49,089 nt of DNA, taken from NCBI GenBank assembly GCA_017515465.1, contig JAFWFV010000065.1:1-49089 (forward strand), in the 5' to 3' direction. Origin of the DNA: Clostridiales bacterium (lineage in GTDB: Bacteria > Bacillota > Clostridia > Saccharofermentanales > Saccharofermentanaceae). A model generated the notes under the pieces. It was not told where the DNA came from and made no database searches. It saw only the letters and a list, made by a program, of their open reading frames with translations. The translations under genes were made by a program, and so were the position numbers. Positions 36,601-44,111 of this stretch are shown here, piece by piece (the first letter of the stretch is position 1; every line of letters starts with the position of its first letter).

Positions 36601-37736
36601 TAACGCTCCGCGATGCGGGACTTACCGTTGAGACCGTTCACAAGATCCATGAATCCGATACTGATAATACGATGACGCTGCTGGAGAGCGGCAAGGTCAA
36701 CTACATCATATCCACATCTGCCAAGGGCAGGCTCCCTGCCAGGGACTCTGTCAAGCTCCGCCGCCGTGCGGTAATGCTGGGCATCCCCTGTCTTACAGCG
36801 ATAGATACTGCTGATGCTCTCGCCGACAGTCTCATGAGCAGATACAGCGAGATCAATACGGAACTCGTTGATATCAACAACATGAGGGAGAAGAAGAGAA
36901 AGATCAGCTTTACCAAGATGCAGGGATGCGGCAACGATTATATCTACATCGACTGTCTGGACAAGATGGTCGCATCGCCGGAATCGCTGTCAGTATTCAT
37001 GTCCGACCGTCACTTCGGAGTAGGCGGTGACGGCATCGTCCTGATAGCTCCCTCGAGGGTGGCAGACTGCCGCATGATCATGTTTAACCTGGACGGTTCC
37101 GAGGGCAATATGTGCGGCAACGCTATCCGCTGTGTCGGAAAATACATGTACGATACGGCAGGACATAAGCGCAAGCACATGACAGTGGAGACAAAGAGCG
37201 GCATCAAGAAACTGGAACTCATGACACTGGGTGATGAGGTCGTAAGGGTCGAGGCCGATATGGGCAGGGCAGAGCTTAACCCAGCCATGATACCTGTGAA
37301 ACTGGATGGCGACAGCATCATCAACAGAAAGACTGAGATCGGAGGATCACAGTACAATATAACATGCGTATCCATGGGTAATCCCCACGCAGTCGTATTT
37401 ACCGATCTGGTGGATGTCATGGATCTGGAGAGGACCGGCCCTTCATTTGAGAATAATGAACTGTTCCCTGAACGCGTCAACACGGAATTCGTCAAGGTTA
37501 TCGATGACCACACCATAAAGATGCGCGTATGGGAGAGAGGTTCAGGAGAGACCATGGCCTGCGGGACAGGTGCATGTGCTGCAGCAGTTGCTGCGTGCCT
37601 CAACGGATTCTGCCGCAAGGGTGAAGACATCAGGGTCATACTCCGGGGCGGAGACCTGACCGTCAGATATACTGATGAGGCAGTTTACATGACCGGAAAC
37701 TGTGAAAAGGTATTTGAAGGCCAGATGGAGATCTGA
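33681..37736 (+). CDS. carB-dapF: fusion of carbamoyl-phosphate synthase large subunit and diaminopimelate epimerase
   Basis: 1351 aa in one uninterrupted frame. Residues 1 to about 1060 are a complete CarB: two ATP-grasp halves (VLVIGSGPIVIGQAAEFDYA and IVIGSGPIRIGQGIEFDYA) and a C-terminal regulatory MGS-like domain ending ADSLMSRYSEIN. From about 1072 a complete DapF follows: SFTKMQGCGNDYIYID, HFGVGGDGIVLI, catalytic Cys in EGNMCGNAIRC, MGNPHAVVF and second catalytic Cys in ETMACGTGACAAA. The only possible internal start near the junction, ATG 36882, has no SD. CarB makes carbamoyl phosphate; DapF converts LL-DAP to meso-DAP. The two reactions are unrelated apart from nitrogen supply. DapL, encoded at 44112, would supply the DapF substrate. 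Confidence 0.95.
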   Translation: MPLDQSIRKVLVIGSGPIVIGQAAEFDYAGTQACRALREDGIEIVLINSNPATIMTDKAMADKIYIEPLTLTTVKRIIENEKPDAILSGLGGQTALTLCMELAKEGFLERNGVKLLGSSPECIDKAEDRQAFKDTMESIGQPCIPSLVVNDVDSAIGFASEIGYPVIVRPAFTLGGSGGGIAYSESELHEIARNGLSLSPITQVLIEKCIAGWKEIEFEVIRDKSGNVITVCSMENLDPVGVHTGDSIVIAPAVTLSDKEYQMLRSASLKIIEALGVEGGCNCQFALHPTSFEYAVIEVNPRVSRSSALASKATGYPIAKVATKIALGYRLDEIRNAVTGNTYAAFEPALDYVAVKFPKWPFDKFVYAKRDLGTQMKATGEVMSISDSFESALMKAVRGAEISADSLRIKKLSTMSDEEIREGISRTTDERLFYVAEGLYRGMNVDEIHETTMIDNWFLSKVKKLMDFERSIEGGIDSGKYTLGKKLGYTDRTLSRISGQSVEGFGDDIEVTYKMVDTCAGEFRATTPYFYATYNLKGAGAENEADEWEKDDRKTIIVIGSGPIRIGQGIEFDYAAVHCVNALRKLGYRVVIINNNPETVSTDFDTGDRLYFEPLTPEDVMHIIAQEDPWGVVVAFGGQTAIKLTKTLAEAGINILGTSADSIDMAEDRERFDALLERLGIARPKGFSVLTEEEALSAAHTLEYPILLRPSYVLGGQNMTIAFHDEDVKEYMSIILGQGIENPVLIDKYIQGREIEVDAIYDGHDVLIPGIMEHIERAGIHSGDSIAVYPAKHIYDRMAKRLVDTTKALCEGLSSIGIVNIQYIVKDDQIYVIEVNPRASRTVPYMSKVTGVAMVDIAIRVSLGEKLADMDYGVGFYRQSPYTCVKVPVFSFEKLTDVDTQLGPEMKSTGEVLGVGRNLSEALYKGLIAAGYKMYKHGGVLISVRDSDKSEIVEVAKKFAGLGFELYATAGNAVTLRDAGLTVETVHKIHESDTDNTMTLLESGKVNYIISTSAKGRLPARDSVKLRRRAVMLGIPCLTAIDTADALADSLMSRYSEINTELVDINNMREKKRKISFTKMQGCGNDYIYIDCLDKMVASPESLSVFMSDRHFGVGGDGIVLIAPSRVADCRMIMFNLDGSEGNMCGNAIRCVGKYMYDTAGHKRKHMTVETKSGIKKLELMTLGDEVVRVEADMGRAELNPAMIPVKLDGDSIINRKTEIGGSQYNITCVSMGNPHAVVFTDLVDVMDLERTGPSFENNELFPERVNTEFVKVIDDHTIKMRVWERGSGETMACGTGACAAAVAACLNGFCRKGEDIRVILRGGDLTVRYTDEAVYMTGNCEKVFEGQMEI

Positions 37737-37743
37737 TCCAAAT

Positions 37744-37785
37744 AAAAAAATCTGATGCGAGAAATAAAGTGATCAACAGATCAGA
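37744..37785 (-). terminator. probable pyrG terminator
   Basis: On the minus strand TCTGAT (37785-37780) pairs with ATCAGA (37756-37751), followed by seven T. The stem is short and the loop long, so efficiency is uncertain. The rest of the 164-base gap between the convergent carB-dapF and pyrG genes holds only a weak CGCCG/CGGCG stem. Confidence 0.5.
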
Positions 37786-37900
37786 CAGCCACATATGTCG
37801 CCGCAGAAAAGTGAAGAAGAGACGGCGGTCAGATGATTCTCATCCATGGTGAGGATAGATGCAGGACATGCGGAACAACGATCAGGAAAGGCAGGTCTGC

Positions 37901-39499
37901 TTAAGCTTTCAGGCTGGCCTTTACGAGTCCGGTAAACAGCGGGTGGGGTCTGTTGGGTCTTGACTTGAATTCGGGGTGGTGCTGTACTCCCACAAAGAAG
38001 GGATGAGATGTGTACTCCACTGTCTCTACCAACAGCCCGTCAGGAGACTGACCGCTTATTACCAGTCCGGCATCCGTAAGCTGTTCTCTGTAATCGTTAT
38101 TGAATTCGTATCTGTGTCTGTGACGTTCGTTTATAAGATCGGAGCCATAACACCTTTCCATAGTAGATCCGGCTTTGATCTTGCATGGATAGCTGCCTAG
38201 TCTGAGAGTGCCTCCTTTGGCTACATCCTCGCTCTGCCCGGGCATGAAATCGATGACCTTATGAGCCGAGGAATCATCGAATTCACTCGAATTGGCATCA
38301 GTATAGCCGAGGAGGTCTCTGGCAGCTTCTATAACCGCGATCTGCATGCCGAGACATATTCCCAGATAGGGGATATTGTTCTCGCGGCAGTATCGTGCCG
38401 TCAGTATCATTCCCTCGATGCCTCTTCCGCCGAATCCGCCGGGAACTATCACTCCGTCAACGCTGCCCAGTATATCGGTGTAGTTGGCTTCGTTCAGAGT
38501 CTCTGAATCGATCCACTCTATGTATACTGCAGAATTGCAGTAATAACCTGCATGGTGCAGCGCTTCAACAACTGACAGATATGCATCGTGCAGCTGTGTA
38601 TATTTACCTACCAGACCGATGGTAACATGTGTCGATCTGGACTTGATCCTGTCGATCAGGTCTTCCCATTCGCTCAGATCGGGAGGCGGGCAGTCGAGTC
38701 CGAGCTCGCGGCAGACGATATCAGACATGCCGCTCCTTTCCAGCATGAGCGGAGCTTCGTACAGGACGGGAAGCGTATTGTTCTCGATGACGCAGTCCTC
38801 CTTGACGTTGCAGAAGTGTGCGATCTTGCCGAATATGCTCTTGTCCTCGATGATCTCGTCCGTCCTGAGGACGATGATGTCAGGTGTGATACCCATTCCC
38901 TGAAGTTCTTTTACTGAATGCTGGGTTGGCTTTGTCTTATGCTCACCTGATGCCTTCAGGTAGGGGAGCAGACATACGTGGATATAAAGGGAATTCTCCC
39001 GTCCCACTTCGTTGCCCACCTGACGGATCGCTTCGATGAAAGGCTGGCCCTCGATATCACCTATCGTGCCGCCAACTTCCGTTATGACCACATCAGCCGA
39101 TGTCTCACGGCCGACATTGTAGATGAACCTCTTTATCTCATCCGTAACATGAGGGATGATCTGGACGGTGGAACCCAGATATTCTCCCCGTCTCTCTTTT
39201 GCGATTACATTGGAGTACACCTTGCCCGTGGTGAGGTTGGAAAAACGGTTCAGGTTCTCATCTATGAACCTCTCATAGTGTCCCAGATCCAGGTCGGTCT
39301 CAGCACCGTCTTCGGTGACGTAGACCTCGCCGTGCTGGTAAGGGCTCATGGTACCCGGATCCACATTGATGTATGGGTCCAGCTTCTGAGCCGCAACCTT
39401 GAGTCCGCGCATTTTAAGCAGTCTGCCGAGGGAGGCTGCCGTGATGCCTTTTCCAAGGCCCGATACAACTCCTCCCGTTACGAAGATGAATTTAGTCAT
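37901..39499 (-). CDS. pyrG: CTP synthase
   Basis: 532 aa. It aminates UTP to CTP using glutamine and ATP. The N-terminal synthase domain starts [26 protein letters not shown] and includes [21 protein letters not shown]. The C-terminal class I amidotransferase has Cys in [11 protein letters not shown] and HPEFKSRP. The SD (aaggag) overlaps the end of the ANTAR gene, whose stop is 4 bases upstream, so it is the third gene of the pseudo-GS/ANTAR operon. It is another glutamine consumer in the cluster. Confidence 0.97.
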   Translation of the reverse strand: MTKFIFVTGGVVSGLGKGITAASLGRLLKMRGLKVAAQKLDPYINVDPGTMSPYQHGEVYVTEDGAETDLDLGHYERFIDENLNRFSNLTTGKVYSNVIAKERRGEYLGSTVQIIPHVTDEIKRFIYNVGRETSADVVITEVGGTIGDIEGQPFIEAIRQVGNEVGRENSLYIHVCLLPYLKASGEHKTKPTQHSVKELQGMGITPDIIVLRTDEIIEDKSIFGKIAHFCNVKEDCVIENNTLPVLYEAPLMLERSGMSDIVCRELGLDCPPPDLSEWEDLIDRIKSRSTHVTIGLVGKYTQLHDAYLSVVEALHHAGYYCNSAVYIEWIDSETLNEANYTDILGSVDGVIVPGGFGGRGIEGMILTARYCRENNIPYLGICLGMQIAVIEAARDLLGYTDANSSEFDDSSAHKVIDFMPGQSEDVAKGGTLRLGSYPCKIKAGSTMERCYGSDLINERHRHRYEFNNDYREQLTDAGLVISGQSPDGLLVETVEYTSHPFFVGVQHHPEFKSRPNRPHPLFTGLVKASLKA

Positions 39500-39503
39500 A
39501 ACA

Positions 39504-40088
39504 CTACTCCTTGTATCTTGTGATTATTTCTTGAGCGATCTCAACCTTAGGACTCCTGGAGTCCATTGCCATCTTTTCTATAAATCTGTGGGCATCTTCC
39601 TCTGACAGATCCGCTTTTTCCATGAGGAGGAGCTTGGCTCTGTTGACGAGCTTGATCTCCTGGATCTTTTCCTCGAAAGACGATGCCTTCTTTTCCATTC
39701 TCTTGAGTCTCTGGCGCGTAGCGCAAAGGAGTCTCAATGACGATGTAACCGCAGCTCTGTTCGTGGGCTTGGACAGGCACAATACTCCGTATTCCTCTGC
39801 CACGGTACTGACCTCATCGAATATGGATGCATCCAGAAGGAGCATGATCCCCATGCCGGTCTCGCGGGCACAGTCCACTGCGAAGTTAGCACCTCTCTCG
39901 TCTTTGAGAGGTGCGTTTACTATCAGGATGTCATAGCTCATCTCCAGGAGCTTGCGCCTGGCAGATCCTGCAGAGTTTACGACATCCACGGGACCATATT
40001 CGTTGGCAGGCAGGAGCGAGAGAAGTATCTGGTCGAACTTCTCATTTGACGAAGCTATAAGAACACTGTATTTCTGTTCTTTAAGCAT
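39504..40088 (-). CDS. ANTAR-domain RNA-binding antiterminator with pseudo-receiver
   Basis: 194 aa. Residues about 1-120 have a receiver-like fold ([37 protein letters not shown]), but the phospho-acceptor position is Asn (N58) and the acidic pair near residue 13 is Ser-Ser, so phosphorylation is not expected. A coiled-coil linker (about 120-135) leads to an ANTAR domain (about 138-188: [20 protein letters not shown], then [12 protein letters not shown]). ANTAR proteins bind hairpins with six-base loops having A1 and G4 and prevent terminators. Five such hairpins occur in this window. It lies 24 bases after the glutamine synthetase-like gene, which probably controls it. Confidence 0.9.
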   Translation of the reverse strand: MLKEQKYSVLIASSNEKFDQILLSLLPANEYGPVDVVNSAGSARRKLLEMSYDILIVNAPLKDERGANFAVDCARETGMGIMLLLDASIFDEVSTVAEEYGVLCLSKPTNRAAVTSSLRLLCATRQRLKRMEKKASSFEEKIQEIKLVNRAKLLLMEKADLSEEDAHRFIEKMAMDSRSPKVEIAQEIITRYKE

Positions 40089-40112
40089 GTGTGCCCCTGT
40101 CTCCTTTTCCGC

Positions 40113-41288
40113 TTATCTGCAGTATGCTTCTATCAGTTCTTTTCCGAATACATCGTTCAGGAACGGATCTGCCTTTGCCAGAGCCTTGGCTTCCTTGAGC
40201 GATCCGGGAAGTGCATTTCCGCTTACGTTTGATTCCGGCAGATCCAGGCCCTTCCCGATGCCGTCCAGACACTCGTATATGATGAGGGCCATGGCCAGAT
40301 ACGGATTGGCGTGAGCGTCCGGTGACCTGAGCTGTGCATATCTGCTGCGTGATGGACCTGCGGGAGGTATGCGTATGAGCTGTCCCCTGTTGTCCGAAGA
40401 CCAGCTGATGAACTGGGGTGCGGAACCTTTGCCGAATCTCTTGTATGAATCGTTGGAATTGTTAAAGAAGACTGTAGTGTCGTGGATGTGTTCCAGTATG
40501 CCTGCAATGGCAGAGGGCAGAACGTTATCGCTGCCTGCACGTGAGGCGGAAACATTGATGTGGAATCCGTTGCCGGGAGCACCCTCCAGAGGCTTTGGCG
40601 AGAAATCCGCATAAAGGCCGTATCTGGCGGCGATGGTCTTGACTACTGATATGTATGTGATGACGTTGTCAGCTGACTTGAGAGGATCACCGGATGTGAA
40701 GTCGATCTGGTTCTGACCGGGACCTGCTTCATGGTGTGAATTGATGGGCAGTATTCCCATCCTCTCCAGAGTGAGGCAGATCTCTCTCCTGACGTTCTCG
40801 CCCTTATCCAGCGGAGCGATGTCCATGTATCCCGCATTGTCGTAGGGAGTGTTGGTAGGATTGCCTTCCTCATCTGTCTTGAACAGATAGAATTCGATCC
40901 TGGATCCGAACTTGAATTCCACACCGTCATCTGCCGCTTTCTTCATGGCATTCTTAAGGACCTTTCTCGTGTCGATCGCGAAAGGCGTTCCGTCCTGCAG
41001 CGTGATGTCGCAGAACATCCTTATTACCTTCCCGTTCTCAGGCCTCCAGGGAAGAAGCGTTGTGGTGGATATGTCGGGATGCAGGAAAAGATCGGGATAG
41101 ATATTCTCTCCGAATCCCGGTATCAGAGATGCGTTAATCGGTATTCCGTTGATTATCGCATCCTCCAGTTCGTTAGGCATTACCGATATGTTTTTCGGTA
41201 CGCCGTGAACATCGCAAAAAGCCAGCTTTATAAACTTGATATCTTCTTCTTCGATATACTGCATAAATTCGCTCAAAGAACAATTCAT
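40113..41288 (-). CDS. type I glutamine synthetase homologue with degenerate active site (putative sensor pseudo-enzyme)
   Basis: 391 aa from ATG 41288 (MNCSLSEFMQYIEEE, SD ggagg/gagg); the upstream extension covers the leader hairpin. Overall similarity to clostridial GSI is strong: WRPENGKVIRMFCDI, GENVRREICLTLERMGI, GNGFHINVS and DAHANPYLAMA. By eye alignment with the usual motifs, key residues differ: INASLI has N52 for the ammonium-site Asp, GSRIEF has R130 for the first metal Glu (E132 is kept), QNQIDF has Q194 for Glu, FGKGSAP has S289 for the catalytic Glu, and YAQLRSPD has Q319 for Glu. I infer little or no synthetase activity. First gene of the operon with the ANTAR regulator and pyrG. 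Confidence 0.85.
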   Translation of the reverse strand: MNCSLSEFMQYIEEEDIKFIKLAFCDVHGVPKNISVMPNELEDAIINGIPINASLIPGFGENIYPDLFLHPDISTTTLLPWRPENGKVIRMFCDITLQDGTPFAIDTRKVLKNAMKKAADDGVEFKFGSRIEFYLFKTDEEGNPTNTPYDNAGYMDIAPLDKGENVRREICLTLERMGILPINSHHEAGPGQNQIDFTSGDPLKSADNVITYISVVKTIAARYGLYADFSPKPLEGAPGNGFHINVSASRAGSDNVLPSAIAGILEHIHDTTVFFNNSNDSYKRFGKGSAPQFISWSSDNRGQLIRIPPAGPSRSRYAQLRSPDAHANPYLAMALIIYECLDGIGKGLDLPESNVSGNALPGSLKEAKALAKADPFLNDVFGKELIEAYCR

Positions 41289-41327
41289 CGCCTCAGATCC
41301 TCCGCTGTTGAAAAATATCCGGATAAA

Positions 41328-41418
41328 GAAAATGGCGCCATCCCGCGGATCACAAGATGCACGGAATGAACGCCTTTGTTCATTAACAGATTTTGCCACT
41401 ATAATAGATTCATGTCAA
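41328..41418 (-). promoter_or_regulatory. promoter and ANTAR-type hairpin of the pseudo-GS/ANTAR/pyrG operon
   Basis: On the minus strand AATGAAC-AAAGGC-GTTCATT (41384-41365) is a perfect 7-bp stem with a six-base loop having A1 and G4. Upstream are TTGACA (41418-41413) with CAAAAT (41395-41390) after 17 bases, and an alternative -10 TATTAT (41406-41401). Downstream a weak terminator can form: loop bases AAAGGCG with CGCC-A-TTTT at 41337-41329. This suggests autoregulation. Confidence 0.6.
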
Positions 41419-41432
41419 TCGATAATTGCTTG

Positions 41433-41527
41433 TTGACAACAAAAAACTTCAGGTGTATATTGACCACATAATTGAAGACAAACGGCAAGGACGCCATGAA
41501 CTTTTACGGGTTCATGGCGTCTTTTTT
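41433..41527 (+). promoter_or_regulatory. promoter and ANTAR-type attenuator of type III glutamine synthetase
   Basis: TTGACA (41433-41438), 17 bases, TATATT (41456-41461). The leader carries GGC-AAGGAC-GCC (41484-41495), a loop with A1 and G4. It overlaps the terminator arm GACGCCATGAAC (41490-41501), which pairs over 12 perfect bases with GTTCATGGCGTC (41510-41521) before six T (41522-41527). The two structures exclude each other. Confidence 0.82.
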
Positions 41528-41558
41528 GTTTTCGCAAAATCAAAGGAGAGTAAAGCTT

Positions 41559-43646
41559 ATGAAAACGGTAGAAGAGTTTTTCGGAGAGAATGTTTTTGAC
41601 GAATCAGTGATGAAGTCCAGACTTCCGAAAGAGGTCTATAAGTCTGTTAAGGAGGCTATCGATCACGGAAAGAGACTTACACCTGAGGCTGCAACTGTAA
41701 TCGCCAATGAGATGAAGCAGTGGGCTATCGAGAAGGGCGCCACACACTATACACATTGGTTCCAGCCTCTTACCGGCATTACGGCTGAGAAGCACGACAG
41801 TTTTATTGCTCCCCAGGCTGACGGCAAGGTCATCATGCACTTCTCCGGCAAGGAACTGATCCAGGGTGAGCCCGACGCATCTTCCTTCCCTTCAGGAGGC
41901 ATCAGGGCAACATTCGAGGCCAGAGGATATACAGCATGGGATCCCACATCATTCGCATTCATCAAGGACGGCGTACTCTGCATCCCTACTGCATTCTGCT
42001 CATATAACGGCGAGGCACTGGACAAGAAGACGCCTTTGCTCCGTTCCATGGAAGCTATCAACAAGCAGGCGATGAGGATCATGAAGATCTTCGGCTACGA
42101 TGATGTAACATCCATCAGGACAACAGTAGGTCCTGAGCAGGAATACTTCCTCATCGACAAGAAGATGTACGACCAGCGCAAGGATCTCATCTATACCGGC
42201 AGGACGCTCTTCGGTGCACTTCCTCCCAAGGGACAGCAGATGGAAGATCATTACTTTGGTGTTATCAAGCCCCGTGTCCAGGCCTTCATGAAGGACCTCA
42301 ATGAGGAACTCTGGAAGCTCGGAATTCTTGCCACAACGGAGCATAATGAGGTTGCTCCCGCACAGCATGAGCTGGCTCCCATCTTTACTACGACAAACAT
42401 CGCAGCAGACCATAACCAGCTCACCATGGAGATCATGCAGAAGGTTGCCAGAAAGCACGATCTGGTATGTCTCCTCCATGAGAAGCCTTTCGAGGGTGTA
42501 AACGGTTCAGGAAAGCATAATAACTGGTCCATCTCAACAGATAACGGCATCAACCTCCTCGATCCCGGTGACACGCCCAGGGACAACGCTTCATTCCTGC
42601 TCTTCCTCACTGCAGTCATCAAGGCAGTTGATGAGTATCAGGATCTCCTCCGTCTGTCCGTAGCATCAGCCGGCAACGACCACAGATTAGGTGCCAACGA
42701 AGCACCTCCGGCTATCATCTCAGTATTCCTCGGATCCGAGCTCACTGAGATCCTCGAATCCATCGTTGAGGACCGTCCCTACGGCTCCAGGGAAAAGGAG
42801 ATCATGAAGGTGGGCGTACACGTTCTGCCCAGATTCCCCAAGGATACGACAGACCGTAACAGGACCAGCCCCTTCGCATTTACAGGCAACAAGTTCGAGT
42901 TCAGAATGCTCGGCTCCGCATCATCGATCGCAATGGCCAACACCATCCTCAATGCTGCAGTTGCAGAAGTCCTGTCAGGATTTGCTGACAGCCTCGAAGG
43001 TGCATCAGATTTCGAGTCAGCACTCCACGATCTGATCAAGGCTGAGATCTCCGCACATAAGAGGATCCTCTTCAACGGCAACGGCTACGACGATTCATGG
43101 ATCGCAGAAGCAGAAAAGAGAGGCCTCCACAATTACAAGACACTGCCTGATGCAGTCAAGCACTATCTCGATCCCAAGAACGTCGAGATGCTCACAAAGC
43201 ATAAGGTCTATACGGAAGTCGAGATGAACTCACGTCACGAGATCTTCCTGGAGAAATACTGCAAGCTCCTCAACATCGAGTACGAGACAATGTCAGTAAT
43301 GGCAAAGCAGGATATCCTGCCTGCAGTATCCGCATATGCAGCTGACCTTGCTTCCGGCATCTCCGTCATCGATGCAGCAGGCGGATCTGCAGAATTCGAA
43401 AAGGAAACATTTGCAGAGATCTCCGAAGAGATGAGTGCAGCAAACAAGTCGCTCAAATCATTGAACGCTCTCATCAAGGAATGCGATGCAATAAGCGATT
43501 ATGAAGTGCTCGCAGACAAGATCAAGGACGACATGATCCCTGCGATGGATGACCTCCGTAAGCACTGCGACAAGCTGGAACTCCTTACTTCAGCAGAATA
43601 CTGGCCGTTCCCTACATACGGCGAACTCCTCTTCGGTGTCAGGTGA
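41559..43646 (+). CDS. glnN: type III glutamine synthetase
   Basis: 695 aa from ATG 41559 (aaaggagag SD); the longer frame runs through the terminator in the leader. GSIII enzymes are about 700-730 aa. Motifs include [25 protein letters not shown] N-terminal signature, [12 protein letters not shown] with both metal Glu, [14 protein letters not shown], and [12 protein letters not shown]. The C-terminal half has [15 protein letters not shown] and the ending [11 protein letters not shown]. All active-site acids I looked for are present, unlike in the GSI homologue on the other strand. It forms glutamine from glutamate and ammonia and is probably the working synthetase of the cell. Confidence 0.97.
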   Translation: MKTVEEFFGENVFDESVMKSRLPKEVYKSVKEAIDHGKRLTPEAATVIANEMKQWAIEKGATHYTHWFQPLTGITAEKHDSFIAPQADGKVIMHFSGKELIQGEPDASSFPSGGIRATFEARGYTAWDPTSFAFIKDGVLCIPTAFCSYNGEALDKKTPLLRSMEAINKQAMRIMKIFGYDDVTSIRTTVGPEQEYFLIDKKMYDQRKDLIYTGRTLFGALPPKGQQMEDHYFGVIKPRVQAFMKDLNEELWKLGILATTEHNEVAPAQHELAPIFTTTNIAADHNQLTMEIMQKVARKHDLVCLLHEKPFEGVNGSGKHNNWSISTDNGINLLDPGDTPRDNASFLLFLTAVIKAVDEYQDLLRLSVASAGNDHRLGANEAPPAIISVFLGSELTEILESIVEDRPYGSREKEIMKVGVHVLPRFPKDTTDRNRTSPFAFTGNKFEFRMLGSASSIAMANTILNAAVAEVLSGFADSLEGASDFESALHDLIKAEISAHKRILFNGNGYDDSWIAEAEKRGLHNYKTLPDAVKHYLDPKNVEMLTKHKVYTEVEMNSRHEIFLEKYCKLLNIEYETMSVMAKQDILPAVSAYAADLASGISVIDAAGGSAEFEKETFAEISEEMSAANKSLKSLNALIKECDAISDYEVLADKIKDDMIPAMDDLRKHCDKLELLTSAEYWPFPTYGELLFGVR

Positions 43647-43666
43647 TCTGATGCCTGGAGCGAATG

Positions 43667-43907
43667 AATCCCTTTCCGCACGGAGTTAAGCCGCAGAAAG
43701 AGTGAGAACTTATCTTAATGCGAGTTAAGTCCTGAAGGAGAGAGGACTGTCGCCGCAGAAAGAGTGAGAACTTGTCTTAATACGAGTTAAGTCCTGAAGG
43801 AGAGAGGACTATCGCCGCACGGAGTTAAGCCGCTGATTGAGTGAGAACTTATCTTAATGCGAGTTAAGTCCGAAGGACTTGTATGTTTGAGCATTAAGAT
43901 AAGGTTC
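43667..43907 (+). repeat. second array of structured repeats, ending in a complete hairpin
   Basis: GTGAGAACTT recurs at 43702, 43764 and 43841. Each is followed by (A/G)TCTTAAT(G/A)CGAGTTAAGTCC. Only the last copy carries the closing 3' half: GAACTTATCTTAATGC (43845-43860) with GCATTAAGATAAGGTTC (43891-43907; one bulged base). Inside is AAGTCC-GAA-GGACTT (43866-43880). The internal loop has GAGTT on the 5' side and TGTTTGA (43884-43890) on the 3' side, exactly as in the array at 3872-4153, although the stems differ in sequence. There is no T run. The array lies in the gap between glnN and dapL, which holds no gene. Confidence 0.8.
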
Positions 43908-43939
43908 GAACAAATATTGCCCATTCCATACCGCTTTAG

Positions 43940-43972
43940 GAAGACCTGTTGCCCTTCGGGACACAGGTCTTC
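43940..43972 (+). terminator. strong hairpin after glnN, possible terminator
   Basis: GAAGACCTGT (43940-43949) pairs with ACAGGTCTTC (43963-43972), with an inner CCC-TTC-GGG. The following TGTATTACGG lacks a proper T run, so it may be a terminator or a processed RNA end. Confidence 0.45.
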
Positions 43973-43990
43973 TGTATTACGGAGGAAAAC

Positions 43991-44091
43991 TTGACTTTGG
44001 CGCTAAATAAGAGTATAAAACTACTGTTAATAAACAGAGCAATGGTGCTTATCGATGCAGGCAGATGCCTGCGCTGATAGGCACCTTTTTT
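43991..44091 (+). promoter_or_regulatory. dapL-glmS promoter and ANTAR-type attenuator
   Basis: TTGACT (43991-43996), 17 bases, TATAAA (44014-44019). The leader hairpin is AGC-AATGGT-GCT (44038-44049), loop A1 and G4. It overlaps the terminator arm GGTGCTTATC (44044-44053), which pairs with GATAGGCACC (44076-44085; one G-T) around an inner GCAGGC/GCCTGC stem, then six T. The sequence before the hairpin is nearly the same as in the gltB leader. Confidence 0.8.
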
Positions 44092-44111
44092 GTTGAGAAA
44101 GCGGTGAAAGA

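Noticed and set aside
36882..36884. Separate dapF gene starting inside the carB frame
   Set aside because: No SD precedes this ATG and no stop separates it from carB; the fused reading is simpler.
37976..39523. Several plus-strand open frames opposite pyrG
   Set aside because: They are antisense to a full-length conserved CTP synthase and have no family resemblance.
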